Source: Periplaneta americana
Lineage: Eukaryota; Arthropoda; Insecta; Blattodea; Blattidae
Assembly (NCBI RefSeq): GCF_040183065.1
Contig: NC_091130.1
Coordinates: 128,813,914-128,877,913 of the forward strand
Direction: 5' to 3'
DNA length: 64,000 nucleotides
The position numbers were made by a program, and so were the translations under genes. Positions 34,624-46,318 of this stretch are shown here, in pieces; the stretch's first letter is position 1; each line of letters starts with the position of its first letter. A model generated the notes under the pieces. It was not told the DNA's origin. It searched no databases and worked only from the letters and a program-made list of their open reading frames with translations.

Positions 34624-35104
34624 TAAAATTGTAACGTTAGTAATATTGCGCATAATTTATTTTCGATAACATAGGAAGTCTCTTTATTATTTACAAACTG
34701 CCCTCCCATGGAGAGGAGCCTTTATGGACTCAGAATACACTAAAAAAATATACATATGAAGAGCTTCCGGGAAAAAACGATGAATGTCACATTTCTATTA
34801 AGGATTACATAATGATCTAATTGAGTCTATAACTGCAAGATGTAGTGCTGTTTCTATAGAAAATAAAGGAAAGGATTACTGTATTCGTGGTGATAATTCT
34901 CCTTTTTACCATTTTTCATAAGAACAACATTAAATTTCGCAGTGATCCATTGAATTAGATAATGACATCAACCTTAAGAAAGCTGTGACATTCATCGTTT
35001 TTCCCGCAAACCTTCATATGTAAACAATAAATAATAAATGATGAAAAAACTGAAAAAAGAGCACGAGAAATTACAATTGCATTAATGTGGCACCATATGA
35101 CTAA
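34623..35104. other. spacer without recognised genes
   Basis: Two segments, near 34,763-34,790 (CTTCCGGGAAAAAACGATGAA) and 34,985-35,020, read as an inverted pair (GACATTCATCGTTTTTCCCGC), so a small inverted-repeat element may lie at about 34,750-35,020. Confidence 0.35.
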
Positions 35105-35145
35105 TTAGAATTTGACAGGATTTTTTTAACACTGTTATCACAATG

Positions 35146-35706
35146 TCATCCCTCAGAGATGTAGGCAGAGCAAATTGCCATCGAAATTTTTCGAAAAAAG
35201 CTGGAATAATGCATGCCGAATACCTCAATGTGGGTTAAGGAATAATTCAGCGTGAAATAGTTAACTGTAGGCTCATAGATCAACTTCTTCTCATGGTGGA
35301 CCTCGGCTGACTGATGACATCCTACTTCGAAACGTATCATTGGGTCCACAGTGATGCCCTGTTTAGTGTCAGCATTGTGCTCTGCTAAAATGTCTACTCG
35401 TCTCGTTCACCCATTTTCAGCTAGACAGGAGATTTCTTCTTCTACTATCCAGCCCTTATTGAATCGTATGAAATGATGTCTACAGTTCCTCAAGAGCAAT
35501 CCCTGTTCACAGAATCTCAAGACGTGTGCTAAAGTTTCGATCTCTGGGCAGCCGTGCCTGCACCGGGTACCGTCAAGAGACCTACCGAGAAGAGAATGAA
35601 CAGCTGCTAAATTTGCTGTCATTTTCAGGCTAGATATCCATTCACTAGTCGAGAGCCTATTCTTGTTAGCAATTAAACTATTGGCAGCTGTTACTTGGCT
35701 GTACAT
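35146..35706 (-). mobile_element. R2-like LINE fragment with restriction-like endonuclease
   Basis: Minus strand. First frame (35,706-35,407): TANLAAVHSLLGRSLDGTRC, then CRHGCPEIETLAHVLRFCEQ, a C-C-H-C cluster. Second frame (to 35,146): VDILAEHNADTKQGITVDPM, then IRFEVGC. The paired motifs match the zinc-cluster plus PD-(D/E)xK endonuclease C terminus of R2-type elements. One frameshift lies between them near 35,400. 5'-truncated with no reverse transcriptase. Confidence 0.65.
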
Positions 35707-36773
35707 CTCAATACCTTTCCCTCGTCCTGAAAGAACTGAAGTAATTGGAGATTTTTACACTTACAAAATACACCTCAAAATCCGATACTTAAGTTTTTTT
35801 TCGTGATGGTACTCTTCTCTTTATAGGTGTTTTGGTAAATGTGTTCTTAAATATAATGCCTATGAATTTTAGACAGTATCGTTGTAAGTTATTTTTGTTC
35901 AGTCTTCAAATTTTAGGTATTTATTTTATTTACCGGTATTTGGTTGAGTGTGTTACAGTGTTGGATGACATCATTGACCTGCAGTAATTTAGCTATCATT
36001 CACTTAATTTTGTATATACATAGATAAGCCTACTTACAAGATTTTAGACATGCAGAACTATTTCTTTTTGTTTTTAAAAATAACAGGTTAATTATTGGAA
36101 AATTCATTGTTTCTCTTTGTCAGCAAGAAATTTCGCAGTGTTATCCTTTTGTAGGCAGCTAGTCTCCTGTTAAATAAATAGAGTTGAATTACAGTTATTA
36201 GACATTTATTTCACTTACTGAGCTCATGTAAGTTAATGCTGATATTGTGTATGTACAAAACTTGACTTTTTTATTTTCTGTTGAAATTCTATATATAAAA
36301 ATAACTTTATTTTTCTTTTATTTATGTTAATTTCTTGTTAAAAATGGATATTTGTAGGCCTATATACAACGAATAATAATGGAATACTACACATTGTGTT
36401 GCCACGCTTTCTCTTTTGTGTGTCAATAGATGGTTCTGTCTTGTAATAAAAAAATGTAAGTACAGTAAATTTATTTTTATTTACTATGTGTACAGATATA
36501 TTTACCACATTAGATTTTAATTCATCACATGAACTAATGTTAAAAAGTGAGAACTATATTTTCATTGACATTTTGAATTTCTTTTTTAAGTTATTGGCAG
36601 CATAGCTGGTTTCAAAATACAAGTTTCTTGTTGTACGACATTTCTTCTGTCAGCAATAGCTTTGTAAGCTCTTTGCTGCTGTGTGCTGGTCTGTTTTTCA
36701 TTGATTTAGTATTATCTAGTGCTAATAAAATTGATGAAAGAATACTTAACTAATTCTGTTGGTATAATTTCAG
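35707..36773. other. spacer and intron before exon 3
   Basis: AT-rich; ends in TATAATTTCAG at the exon 3 acceptor. Confidence 0.5.
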
Positions 36774-36885
36774 GTGACAATGTATGGCCACAGCCAAATA
36801 TTTTTCATCCTTTTCGGCTGCACCCAAAATTTGGTGTCAGCGGACCTGGAATGTATCCATGCCCACAGTGTGGCAAGATATACAA
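36774..36885 (+). CDS. lola: lola alternative terminal exon 3, first part
   Basis: Starts after acceptor AG at 36,772-36,773, entry phase 1, and codes a short linker (DNVWPQPNIFHPF) and the first cysteine pair of finger 1 (CPQCGKIYK). The reading frame would run on to a stop at 36,910, but the finger is incomplete. AA|GTACGTAAG at 36,886 is a good donor that leaves two bases of a lysine codon. Joined to 38,547 it gives YKYKRSMSAHLKVECG, a perfect lola finger, so the splice is well supported by the protein. Confidence 0.85.
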
Positions 36886-38546
36886 GTACGTAAGAATAAA
36901 TGAAGTATAAATTTTGAATAATTATTTATCATGCAGTTCACATGATATCTTTCAATTCTTTGATAATTTCTATTAGAGAAATTTTGTAATTTTGATTGTG
37001 GCATTAGGAAACTTGATGTTTTCCTTCAGCACATATTTATTTAAATAAACACTATGTATTTTACATTTCCAAATTTACATTCACACACGCACCTACTCAC
37101 ACACACACACCGTGCATGCAGATTTTATGGATCTTTTTAAGTTTTACAATTTGTTTAATGAATTTTAGATAAGTTAGATTTACACAATAAGTTAATGCTC
37201 TTAGCTGTACGTGGATATCCTTTGTTAAGACCATTCATTTAGCTGTCATGGAGAATCATTAGAACACTGTGAAAGATGCAGTAAATCTTTATGATATTTA
37301 TATTGTAACTTTAAAATTAAAAAACAATAATGTAGTTTTATTCTTACAACAATAACTCTTCACTTTCTACAATTTAATTCTACTCTCGTCAACAATGGGA
37401 TTTCCACTCCACACAGTGACACAGTATTCGTTATTGCACTCCACAGACGACAATGACAATTTACTTGGATTATTGAGAACAACAATGAGTGTTAATTTTA
37501 ACTAATGTTCACAAAGCCCAATTTACAAATCAGAACTGTCAGTTCTCAGTTCACAATTCGTTTGCCTTGGCTAGTTCTTCTAGCTCAGTTACTCAAGTTC
37601 ACAGTATCTCGAACCACAGACCTTCGGAGACAGTCCACTGAACCTCGAACTCAGGTCCCCCAACTGCGGTCCACTGCACTCGAACTCAAGTCTTCCAACT
37701 GCGTTGCTTCTGCCTAGACCCTCGGACAGTTGTGGACACACACTCAAGTCGAACTCCGGTCTGGCTTCACTGCTACACAAGACTGGCTGGCTTCCTGACC
37801 AAAAACTGAAAACTCCTCTCGAAGGCTGGTTTCCTTTTATTTGCTAGGCAACACTTCGCGAGCCTTCGATTTCTGGTCGTTTCCGTCACTAGACGATTCG
37901 GTTTCGAGAATAATCTGTCACGCTGTTGCTCCCCCCTTCACTTCGCGCAGCAGTTTGCTTTCTTCCCCTCTCGGCAAGCACCAGATGCGCACGCAACCTG
38001 CCCGAACCACGGCTGACCTAGCCCTTCCTCCGCCGGTCGTGAGATCGAATCTCACATGGCCGTCACAATATATAAGAGTTTTCTTCTAAATCTTGTGACC
38101 ATACTATATTTCAGACAATATAAGCTAGGCCCAAAAACAATTTAAACTAAAAACGTATCATGAAGAACATGAAGTTACTGCAGAAAGGCAATGCAAATAC
38201 AGACAGCAATGAAATGCTAGATAAATGTTTCAGGCATCAGAAATTTGCATAAAAATTTGTGAATAAATTTGTGTAGTAATCGAATCCTTCTTGTATACTT
38301 TCAAGGGGAAATTGTTACTTAATAAATTGTGACAAATTGAAGAGTGAGTGAGTGAGTGAGTGAGTGAGAGTGCGTGCGTGCGTGTGTGTGTCACTACACT
38401 GTAGTCAACTGTGTACACAATCAAGACTATAATACCAGTCTACATACAAAGCTCTTGGTTATGTTTTAATATTACTGTAAGAAGATCGTACATAGCAAAT
38501 CTTTGAAATATAGAAAGTTCTGAATGTATGTCCTTTATATTTTCAG
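36886..38546 (+). other. intron interrupting zinc finger 1 of exon 3
   Basis: 1,661 bp, GTACGT...TTTTCAG, phase 2. It splits finger 1 between its cysteine pair and its histidine. It holds a short (CA)n at about 37,083-37,110, an LTR-like fossil at 37,331-38,067, and (GAGT)n/(GT)n repeats at 38,342-38,390. Confidence 0.8.
37331..38067 (-). mobile_element. LTR-like fossil, possible solo LTR
   Basis: About 737 bp of GC-richer sequence. Read on the minus strand it opens TGTGACGGCCATGTGAG and closes with GTAAGAATAAAACTACA, i.e. TG...CA ends with a polyadenylation-type signal just before the end, as in retroviral-type LTRs of insects. No internal coding region accompanies it, so it would be a solo LTR. 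Target duplication is not clear. Family (Gypsy-like?) is a guess. Confidence 0.4.
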
Positions 38547-38703
38547 GTACAAAAGAAGCATGTCTGCTCATCTAAAGGTGGAATGTGGTAAAGAACCTCA
38601 GCTTCCATGCCCTTATTGCCCTCACCGTTCCAAGAAAAATCACCACTTAGCAGCTCATATTAGGGCCATTCATAAAGATATAATTCAAAATGTTCAGAGT
38701 TAA
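38547..38703 (+). CDS. lola: lola alternative terminal exon 3, second part
   Basis: After the acceptor TATTTTCAG, one base completes the split lysine, then YKRSMSAHLKVECGKEPQ finishes finger 1 (C2HC). CPYC-x12-H-x4-H forms finger 2, and a short tail ends in TAA. With the first part this makes an 88-residue tail, the shortest of the six. The lack of an ATG near its start means it is easily missed when searching for open frames. Confidence 0.87.
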
Positions 38704-39030
38704 TTTTTTTTATCCTGTAATTTAGTGTGATATAAATTTTGGTTGTGTATGTTAACATTTTTTCATTATTACCTTATTTGTCAGTGTATAAGATGCATTT
38801 TTTTGCTCTCAAATTAAGCAGCAACATATACAATAAAGGTAAAATCATTCACATTCCCCTTGTTCCCTTCATTATTTGTCAGCTTATCATCATCATCATA
38901 ATCATCATATGTTTTATTTTATTTTTTTTTAAATAGGAAAACATTAATTTTTAGAGCCTTGTACACTGACAAATACGGCTATGTGATAGTTTATTGATAT
39001 TTTATTTTATTATTTAGCTGATTTATAACT

Positions 39031-39490
39031 GAGAAGCTCTGAAAAAAACTATTAAGTCCACTTTCAATTGTAACAGACATTGAAAGCATATACTTGGGAG
39101 TCGACCTGGTTGGCGAGTTGGTATAGCACTAGCCTTCTATGCCCAAGGTTGCGTGTTCGATCCCAGGCCAGGTCGATGGCATTTAAGTGTGCTTAAATGC
39201 GACAGGCTCATGTCAGTAGATTTACTGACATGTAAAAGAACTCCTGCGGGACAAAATTCTGGCACATCTGGCGACGCTGATATAACCTCTGCAGTTGCGA
39301 GCGTCGTTAAATAAAACATAACAACAATATACTTGGAAGGTGACTATATCGGGCTACACACCCCATTCAAAGGGAAATAATTGAGTTAGAAGTGAATGGA
39401 ATTTATAGCCTGATGCCGAGAGTATGAATCCATTTCAAACTCTGTTACAATTGGAAGTGGACTTATCGGGTTTTGTTTTAGAGCACTCCC
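39031..39490. mobile_element. inverted-repeat element interrupted by a SINE
   Basis: AAGTCCACTTTCAATTGTAAC at 39,054-39,074 recurs inverted at 39,445-39,464, with weaker pairing outward to GCTCT on both sides. With the SINE removed about 220 bp remain. Reads as a MITE. Confidence 0.55.
39098..39326 (+). mobile_element. tRNA-derived SINE, about 229 bp
   Basis: Flanked by the direct repeat ATATACTTGG (39,088-39,097; 39,327-39,336). The head has A-box-like TTGGCGAGTTGGTATAGCAC and B box GTGTTCGATCCC. The body includes TTTAAGTGTGCTTAAATGCG and ends GTTAAATAAAACATAACAACA. It is inserted inside an inverted-repeat element and looks little decayed. Confidence 0.85.
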
Positions 39491-40282
39491 ATTATAAAAG
39501 TAGAAATACCTTCTACCATTGTTTGAGAAAATACCTTCTAAAAAGGAAATAATTGAAGTCTACATTAGGGCTTACTGTGAAAATTATTGTTAATCAGATC
39601 TCATAATAAGCATTATTATTGATAATTTAGGCCAACTGTTGATATTTACGTCATGTTTGTGTATTTAAAGTATGTACAGAACATAATATTGATTGATGCA
39701 TTATTATTTTTCAGAAATATTTTGTGTGCATATGTCTATGTATTTATAGTGGCAAAAAAGTGTGTTGTGAATTGACTTAGTATACACAGGAAAGAAATTT
39801 GTCCATGACCCAGTTTTGAGACAAAGCATAATTCAAGTTATTTTTGTAACTGTGTGACAATTTTAGAAATGTTGCATGCTAATTGAAGCAGATAACAATA
39901 TCCATGTCAAGTAAATTTATTGAATTTCAGTTATGGCAGTTATGATGTAAATTTTTAAGCAGTTACTGTTATATCATTTTGTCTTATAACTTCGCCGTAC
40001 TTCACTTAATATATTGTTAATTATGTCGCATAACTTTCTTTGTTGGTATTCTAAGATAAACATAAATTTGATTATGATTTTAAATAAATGTTCATTAACA
40101 AGTCATTTGTAACAGTAAAACTAGGAAAGTACAGTATAATGACATGATGTAATTTTCCTAATAATCATTACTATGCTTGTAATGTTGGGGACTGATAGGA
40201 TACATTACGATGGTTTCAAGTTTACTATCTGTTCACTAGTCACTACTGTAGCATGCGTAAACAGTGTACCTGCTGAATAATA
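39491..40282. other. spacer without recognised genes
   Basis: Nothing supported. Confidence 0.4.
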
Positions 40283-40944
40283 ATGCCGAAGGTTAAAGGT
40301 TCTCGGGCACATATTTTTGCAGCGGAATTTGGTGAGTCACTGAAGATGTGAGTTGTGCATTGTAATTGTACGGATCCTGAACGAAAGGAGGAAATTCAGA
40401 TCTACCAATAATTCTATGATAATTCTTCTGCACATAATGAAAGGTACGTAAAAATATATCTTTGTAATGCTATGTAGCTTATATTTACTTTTAGAGCTGT
40501 CCAGATTTGTTTATGTTCACCTTGTTATTCCTGTAATTGTCACAGATCCAATTCAATGTCCTTGTAATAGCTCATGTCCTTGGCCTATGTACCGTGCTGC
40601 AGTCAACATTTGTAATCAGTCCCCAACATTACAAGCCTATCATTACATACCATTTTCACTTATCAGATTTATTGTAATACTTTTTCTAATTGACTTATGA
40701 TTTCTTGTGTAATATATTCCTGTACGTGAATGAGTGGTGACACAGCTGTATTATAAGAAGAAAGTATATATTTTTAAGAATAAAACATTTTCTTTCTTTT
40801 TCATATAATTACATTATTTCGAAATTCATATTGTTGCAATTTTCAGGGTCACATTGTATGTTATGTATCATCTACCCACAATTTTTTTTTTCTTTCATAT
40901 TTACTTTTGATTAATTTTATGCGATTTTCCCTGAATTTTCATCA

Positions 40945-40981
<37 letters not shown>

Positions 40982-40983
40982 GA

Positions 40984-41035
<52 letters not shown>

Positions 41036-41990
41036 TAAAAATAATGTAATGTGTTTGTCTGTTGTATGTGAAAGATACTTTAAAGTGTGAAACCGCCATT
41101 TTGTGCGTGAGCATTCATGTTTGCATGTAAAAACAACAGCTAAATGAAAAATAAAAGTTGTGTTTCCCATTTAAACTTTGGAATTGTGTATCAGTAATAT
41201 TTTGTTTAGTATAGTCAGTGCTATAGTTGGACCGGAACAGACCGAACCACAGTTCCGTTTAAAATTTTAGTTGGACTTGACCGTTTTGGTTAAAGATTAA
41301 TTTGACTTCACTGTTCTGGTATAATCTTTCAATTCTAGCTAAATATTTATCGATAAAAGATTCTTTTTTTTCTTTTATCAGGTTCAGTATTCGAGCAAAT
41401 TTCTATCTATGGTAGGCTTCCATTAAATAGAAACACACTATGTTAGAAAAAGATGGCGTGAGATGTGAGCAGACAGAGAATGCACGCTGTTGTAAGAAGG
41501 TAAAGTTAGTCAATTTCCAGTTTCACCAATTGACATTTTTTTTCTCGCTAACTGATGAACAAATGATTTTACTTGTAAATGACCTGAATTTGGTTAACAC
41601 AAAAACTGGCCTCCTGAAACTAATATCACTATTGTTTATAAAAATGTATGTAGACTCTGCGGTAATTTTCGTTTGCTAGAAAAGAGACTCTTCATAACTG
41701 CTATATGTGAATTAATTGAGTGTGAAACTGAAACACATGAACTGAAAATTTTAAAACAAACAATCGATACTCTGCTAATTTCAACATCAGACTGCAAAAA
41801 ATCATTCAGCACAATGAATGAAGTAATATCAAAGAAGAGAAATGGTCTCCTAAACCCCATTTCAGTTCGGTTGATAGGCCTTTCCCCTCTACTCACACTC
41901 TCTACCATCAGTGAAGGGGAAGATGCTTCTGTCCATTTCACAAACATTCGACTAATTGATTTTCAACACATGACAAATTTCATTATTTAA
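40283..41990 (+). mobile_element. hAT transposon relic, N- and C-terminal pieces
   Basis: Left piece (from ATG at 40,283): MPKVKGSRAHIFAAEFGES and CNCTDPERKEEIQ, with in-frame stops, resembling the BED-finger start of a hAT transposase. Right piece (to 41,990): LLISTSDCKKSFSTMNEVIS plus a following IRL-type stretch, the hAT C-terminal dimerisation signature. The middle is lost or unreadable and includes an (ATT)n tract. Linking the two pieces into one element is inference from order and strand. Confidence 0.5.
40948..41034. repeat. (ATT)n microsatellite
   Basis: About 29 units with one GAT interruption. Confidence 0.9.
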
Positions 41991-43861
41991 CATTTGTACC
42001 AGTAATCTTTATTTCGGAAGTCTGCACTAAGCGTTTGTATTTAATTTTCATTGCTGTTAAAATCAACTGGCACATTAAAAAGCTACTGAGAGCAGAAGAT
42101 GAATGTTTTCTTCACCGCTAGTTGCTACTCTACGGCATACAGAATGGGACAGTCTGCACTGTGTCGTTCCCCTCTAAATCCATACTAGAAGCTAAAATTC
42201 CTTCATTTAATTAATTATTAGTTGAAAATATTGTATGAACGCCACTAAAATATACCCAAACATGTAATTGTCAAACATCTGTATGGCTGTATTTTATTAT
42301 TTACTTAGTACTTGATTTAATATTTTATTTTCTCGTGTGTCCAGCTTGGGGGGGTGCAGGTATAAGAGGTAACAGCTACCATCTCTGTCGCTGAAGGACT
42401 AGGTGCAAGTAGAAGGGGAAAGAATTGCCTTTGTATCCTCTCAACTTGTATGAAATGTCGTTTAGTCTCCTGAGCAAGTGGGCTGATATTCATAAGCAGT
42501 GTTGCCCTCCACTTCAAAGTTCAATCCACATCCTTATGTACAATCGTATTTGAGAGATGGCAGATGAAACAGCATGTAGGAAACTACATCCAGTGAAAGA
42601 CGTTACATATGAGTTACTGTGAGGTGAGGTCCACTTAAAATTGTTTTTCAAATACAGCACTGAGTATGTTAATCCATATTGCCATATTATATCATCATTC
42701 TCTTAAGTTTCTTTGCAATCTAGTACAGCTGTGCTACTGACTATGAAAAATACTTTCCATTACAGCACTGGAATAATATGATTATAATAATAGGAAGATG
42801 TAACAGTAGGAACAGTTGTAGTAACAGTAGAAGTAGTTGTATTAACTGTATTTTCTTATTATTTCACAGTAATTTGATAGAGTAATGTAAGTAACACTTT
42901 AAAGATGCTGGAGTAAGTGATTTATATTATGGAAGATCATAACTATGTTTTTGACAACTGCAATTATTGAATAAAAATTATTTTTGATGATTGAAAGACA
43001 ATAACTTAATAGTAAAAACATAGTATAAATAGATATAATGGATCAATATCAGTTTACATAACAGAACCAAATGTAACAAAGTGATGATTTTAGTATAATT
43101 GTGTGGACCACATTATGTACGGTGATAATTTTTTCCAGAACGTGGTTTTAATATCTAAAACTACAATAGGAACTTGATTCATATCTATTTATATTTATAT
43201 CTTGTGTTTTTAGAAGTATGATGTTTTACTTCTATAGAAAGCAGACACCATAATGAGAGCATACAGTTTTTACTTCAGTGTGGGAAAGTTTGCTTAGTGG
43301 TTAGTAGAAGGGAAAAAATACTTTTTTTCTTGGGTCGCATGGACTAGTAAAGGAATACAGTAGAATTCCTCTTATCTGGCACCAAAGGGACCAAGCTAGT
43401 TCCGAATACGCGATTTTGTCGGATAATTGAATAAATACTGGTATATATATATAAAAAAAAAGTTTGTATTTCATGGTGCCAAATGTTGAAACTGCAGCCA
43501 TGTGAAACTTAATTCTCTATCACGTGCTCAGAACTGAAAAAACATAAAAACTGTGTGGATTTTCCTTATTAAACACATTACACAACACAAACAATACACT
43601 AATTTTAGGTTCGAATATTCACTGAAGATTAAAGTTCGTGTGAACTTCCTAATGTAGCAACACTGATGGCCCGAGCATAACTAAATAAACATAAAAACTG
43701 TGTGAATTTTCTTTATTAAAACACACCACTCAACACAAATAATACACTATGTTTATGTTTGAATAATCACTGAAAACGAAAGTTCGTTAGAACTTCCTAA
43801 TGTGGCAAAACTGACAGCCCAGACTGTGGCAATGTGGCAGATTTAAACTTTTTTTTATTTT
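41991..43861. other. spacer without recognised genes
   Basis: No supported gene. Two related blocks at about 43,552-43,670 and 43,690-43,830 (both with ACATAAAAACTGTGTG, ACACAACACAAA-type and GAACTTCCTAATGT stretches) form an old tandem duplication. Confidence 0.4.
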
Positions 43862-44052
43862 TGACAATTAATATTTGTGGAGAAAAATTCGCTCCAGCGC
43901 CGGGGATCGAACCCGGGTCCTTGGTTCACGAACCAAGCGCTCTGACCACTGAGCTATACTGAATTCAATCCACAGCACTGGACCGAACTCTCCTGATTCA
44001 ATGTTTCCCTTTGTGGCCTGAGCGAATTTTTCTCCACAAATATTAATTGTCA
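43862..44052 (-). mobile_element. tRNA-bearing element with 33-bp perfect inverted ends
   Basis: 191 bp. TGACAATTAATATTTGTGGA, then GAAAAATTCGCTC, at the left is repeated exactly inverted at the right end. A tRNA-like sequence lies directly inside one end. The design matches the 25.8 kb elements, but end and tRNA sequences are unrelated. No poly-A tail. Confidence 0.65.
43893..43963 (-). repeat. tRNA-like cloverleaf with abnormal anticodon loop
   Basis: Acceptor arm pairs at 6 of 7 positions with wobbles (TTCAGTA/CGCTGGA), D arm GCTC-AGTGGTCA-GAGC, T arm CCGGG-TTCGATC-CCCGG. The anticodon arm CTTGGTTCGTGAACCAAG cannot form a normal 7-base loop. Pseudo-tRNA. Confidence 0.5.
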
Positions 44053-44694
44053 TTGATATTACAGATATTATTCTGCAGGACAAATTAATAAAACCTTTAA
44101 TTTTTTTTTTTGGTCTAGCCAAAAGTGTCGTTGTTTTGGTATTGCCGGTTATTTGGGTGCCGGTTATGAGGGAGTTTACTGTAGTACCATTCATGTGATG
44201 ATTAGGAAGATTTCATAATCTCTCCGTAACACTAATGTCATTCTAATGTAAATATTAATTTATAGAATAACTGTTTATTATTGGTGTTCTGCTAGTAATG
44301 CTGTTCTTAATATTACTGTACAATTTTTAGTGCTGTACAATTGAACTCGTTTGCTTAATTGTAACATCTTTTCTTTATACATACAGTAATGGCAGTATAC
44401 CAGACTTCAATATTTAATGTATTTGATTAATATAAATTTCATTGTACATAGGTTTAATTATTACACATGTAAGAAGTAAGAATAAAGAACTTGGTATAAT
44501 ATGTAATTAATTCTTTTTTCATTTTAGAAATTCCATTCTTTTCCTCCATTGCTACTGTTTACTAGTTTGTGTAATCTCATCCATTACATATGCTTAATTA
44601 AGATAGAAAACCAATGATAATCAGTATCATTGTTATGAACCTTTGTTAGATTATTGTCTCCAGTATATTCAACTTTTTATTTTGTTGAGTGAAA
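44053..44694. other. spacer without recognised genes
   Basis: Nothing supported. Confidence 0.4.
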
Positions 44695-44733
44695 GAGAAG
44701 GCATTACGGCCTTAACCCTGCCAGCTAAAATAA

Positions 44734-44776
<43 letters not shown>
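44695..44776 (+). repeat. retroelement 3' end with (ATT)n tail
   Basis: GAGAAGGCATTACGGCCTTA, then ACCCTGCCAGCTAAAATAAA, then (TTA)n. The inverted equivalent at 51,310-51,400 (TTTAATCTGGCAAAGCTAAG, GGCCTTCTCTTCCACC) shows this is a dispersed 3' end. Confidence 0.55.
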
Positions 44777-45789
44777 GTATTAATTTCTTTGTTCCTTTGT
44801 CTGTTTGTTTGTTTTTAAGTTGTGTGCACAGTGATAATCCTTGCATTGAGTATCAGAACTGATACTAATCTTTCTTGAAGTAAAGAAAACGTGAAAGAAT
44901 AATATTGAGATTTATTTTATAATCTCATACTGTATCTGAGGCAATCAGTTACAAATTTTGTTAAGTTTTGTCTAGGAAATTAATCTTGAGGAAGATTTTA
45001 TTTCTTGTAATATAATATTCTTTGTGTCTTATTCTGCCTATTAAATGTAATAAATGTGAGAATGCTGGGTTTTTCAGTGAAAGACCTGTCTATAGGCAGA
45101 ATACTTATGTATGTATGAAAAGAAACTGAAAGACATGATTGGAATATGTATAAACAGGTACATTTAAGACTGCTGTTTTGATACACAATAATGAGAAATG
45201 ACACTTAGTATGAAAGTGGTCTTTTTAATGTACAGTAGAACGTACCGTCGGTATTCCGAATATTAGTCATCCAAAACAGTAATTGTTTGAACGAGTTTTT
45301 TTTACCGTATCTTCATGATATCAAATGAAACATGATTAAGGAATTACGTAAAATTTGCTTTGTGGGACAGTAGTATCTTTCTATTATAGATTGGACAACA
45401 TTGTGTATATTGTACTGCAGTATGTAGCCTATTTGGAAATCATTTTACCTTACTAGTATATCATTTTCCTGTCGATAATAATAAAATGTAACCTCTGGAG
45501 ATTTTCTAAACACTGTTACACCTCTATGAATCTGGCATACGATTTTGTGTCAAAATTTACAAGCTAAAAGAAAGATTACTGTCACCATCAGTTTATTGAC
45601 CTGCTTACAATTGAAATTGCTGTCGATTGCTAAGCAAAACAATAGTTTAGTCTGGAGAAAAAATAGGTACAAATGAATTCGATTTTAACTGCTTTCATTG
45701 CTGTGTAATTTTTAAGTGTTTTTTTTATAAACTTTGTTATATGACATTGTAATGGCAGCATCCTCTCCAAGCCCAAAATGGAAGCATAA
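44777..45789. other. spacer without recognised genes
   Basis: Nothing supported. Confidence 0.4.
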
Positions 45790-45950
45790 AATATTCATCA
45801 TCATCATCATCTTCCTAACAAGTATCAGGCCAAGTGGCCTGTTACGGTCTCAAACTAGAATTTTCAGTCCATCTCTTCTTTGGACGGCCTAGAGATCTTT
45901 TGCCATATGGATGATAATGAAGCAGTGCTTTTGGAATTCTGCATAAAATA
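45790..45950 (-). mobile_element. LINE 3' fragment with (ATG)n tail
   Basis: Minus strand: RIPKALLHYHPYGKRSLGRP, KKRWTE, stop, then CCGTAACAGGCCACTTGGCC, CTGATACTTGTTAGGAAG and (ATG)n. It supplies the source of the unit amplified at 7.5 kb. Confidence 0.6.
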
Positions 45951-46235
45951 TTAACAATTGAAATAAAGAACAAGATTATAAATAGATTTTCAAAGGAAGA
46001 AAGTAAGTCTTCTTTAGTTAAAAGTAAACTTTTTCTAAGCTGTAGTGTCATATTTCTTGTATACACAATACACCCACGTTATAGATGATGATTTGCTCAC
46101 CTCAACTGTGGCAACAGTCAGCTGTCTGGTCTTAGTTGCTTGTGGGTTGTCGCACCCAATATTATTAAGTATATATTGTATCTATCATTGTATTAATATT
46201 ACAGTGGTATGAAAGGATATTTATCCAGTACTTGT

Positions 46236-46241
46236 AGATAT

Positions 46242-46318
<77 letters not shown>
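46236..46318. repeat. (ATT)n microsatellite
   Basis: About 27 units, immediately outside the left border of duplication copy A. Copy B also has ATT repeats upstream (54,248-54,280). Confidence 0.9.
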
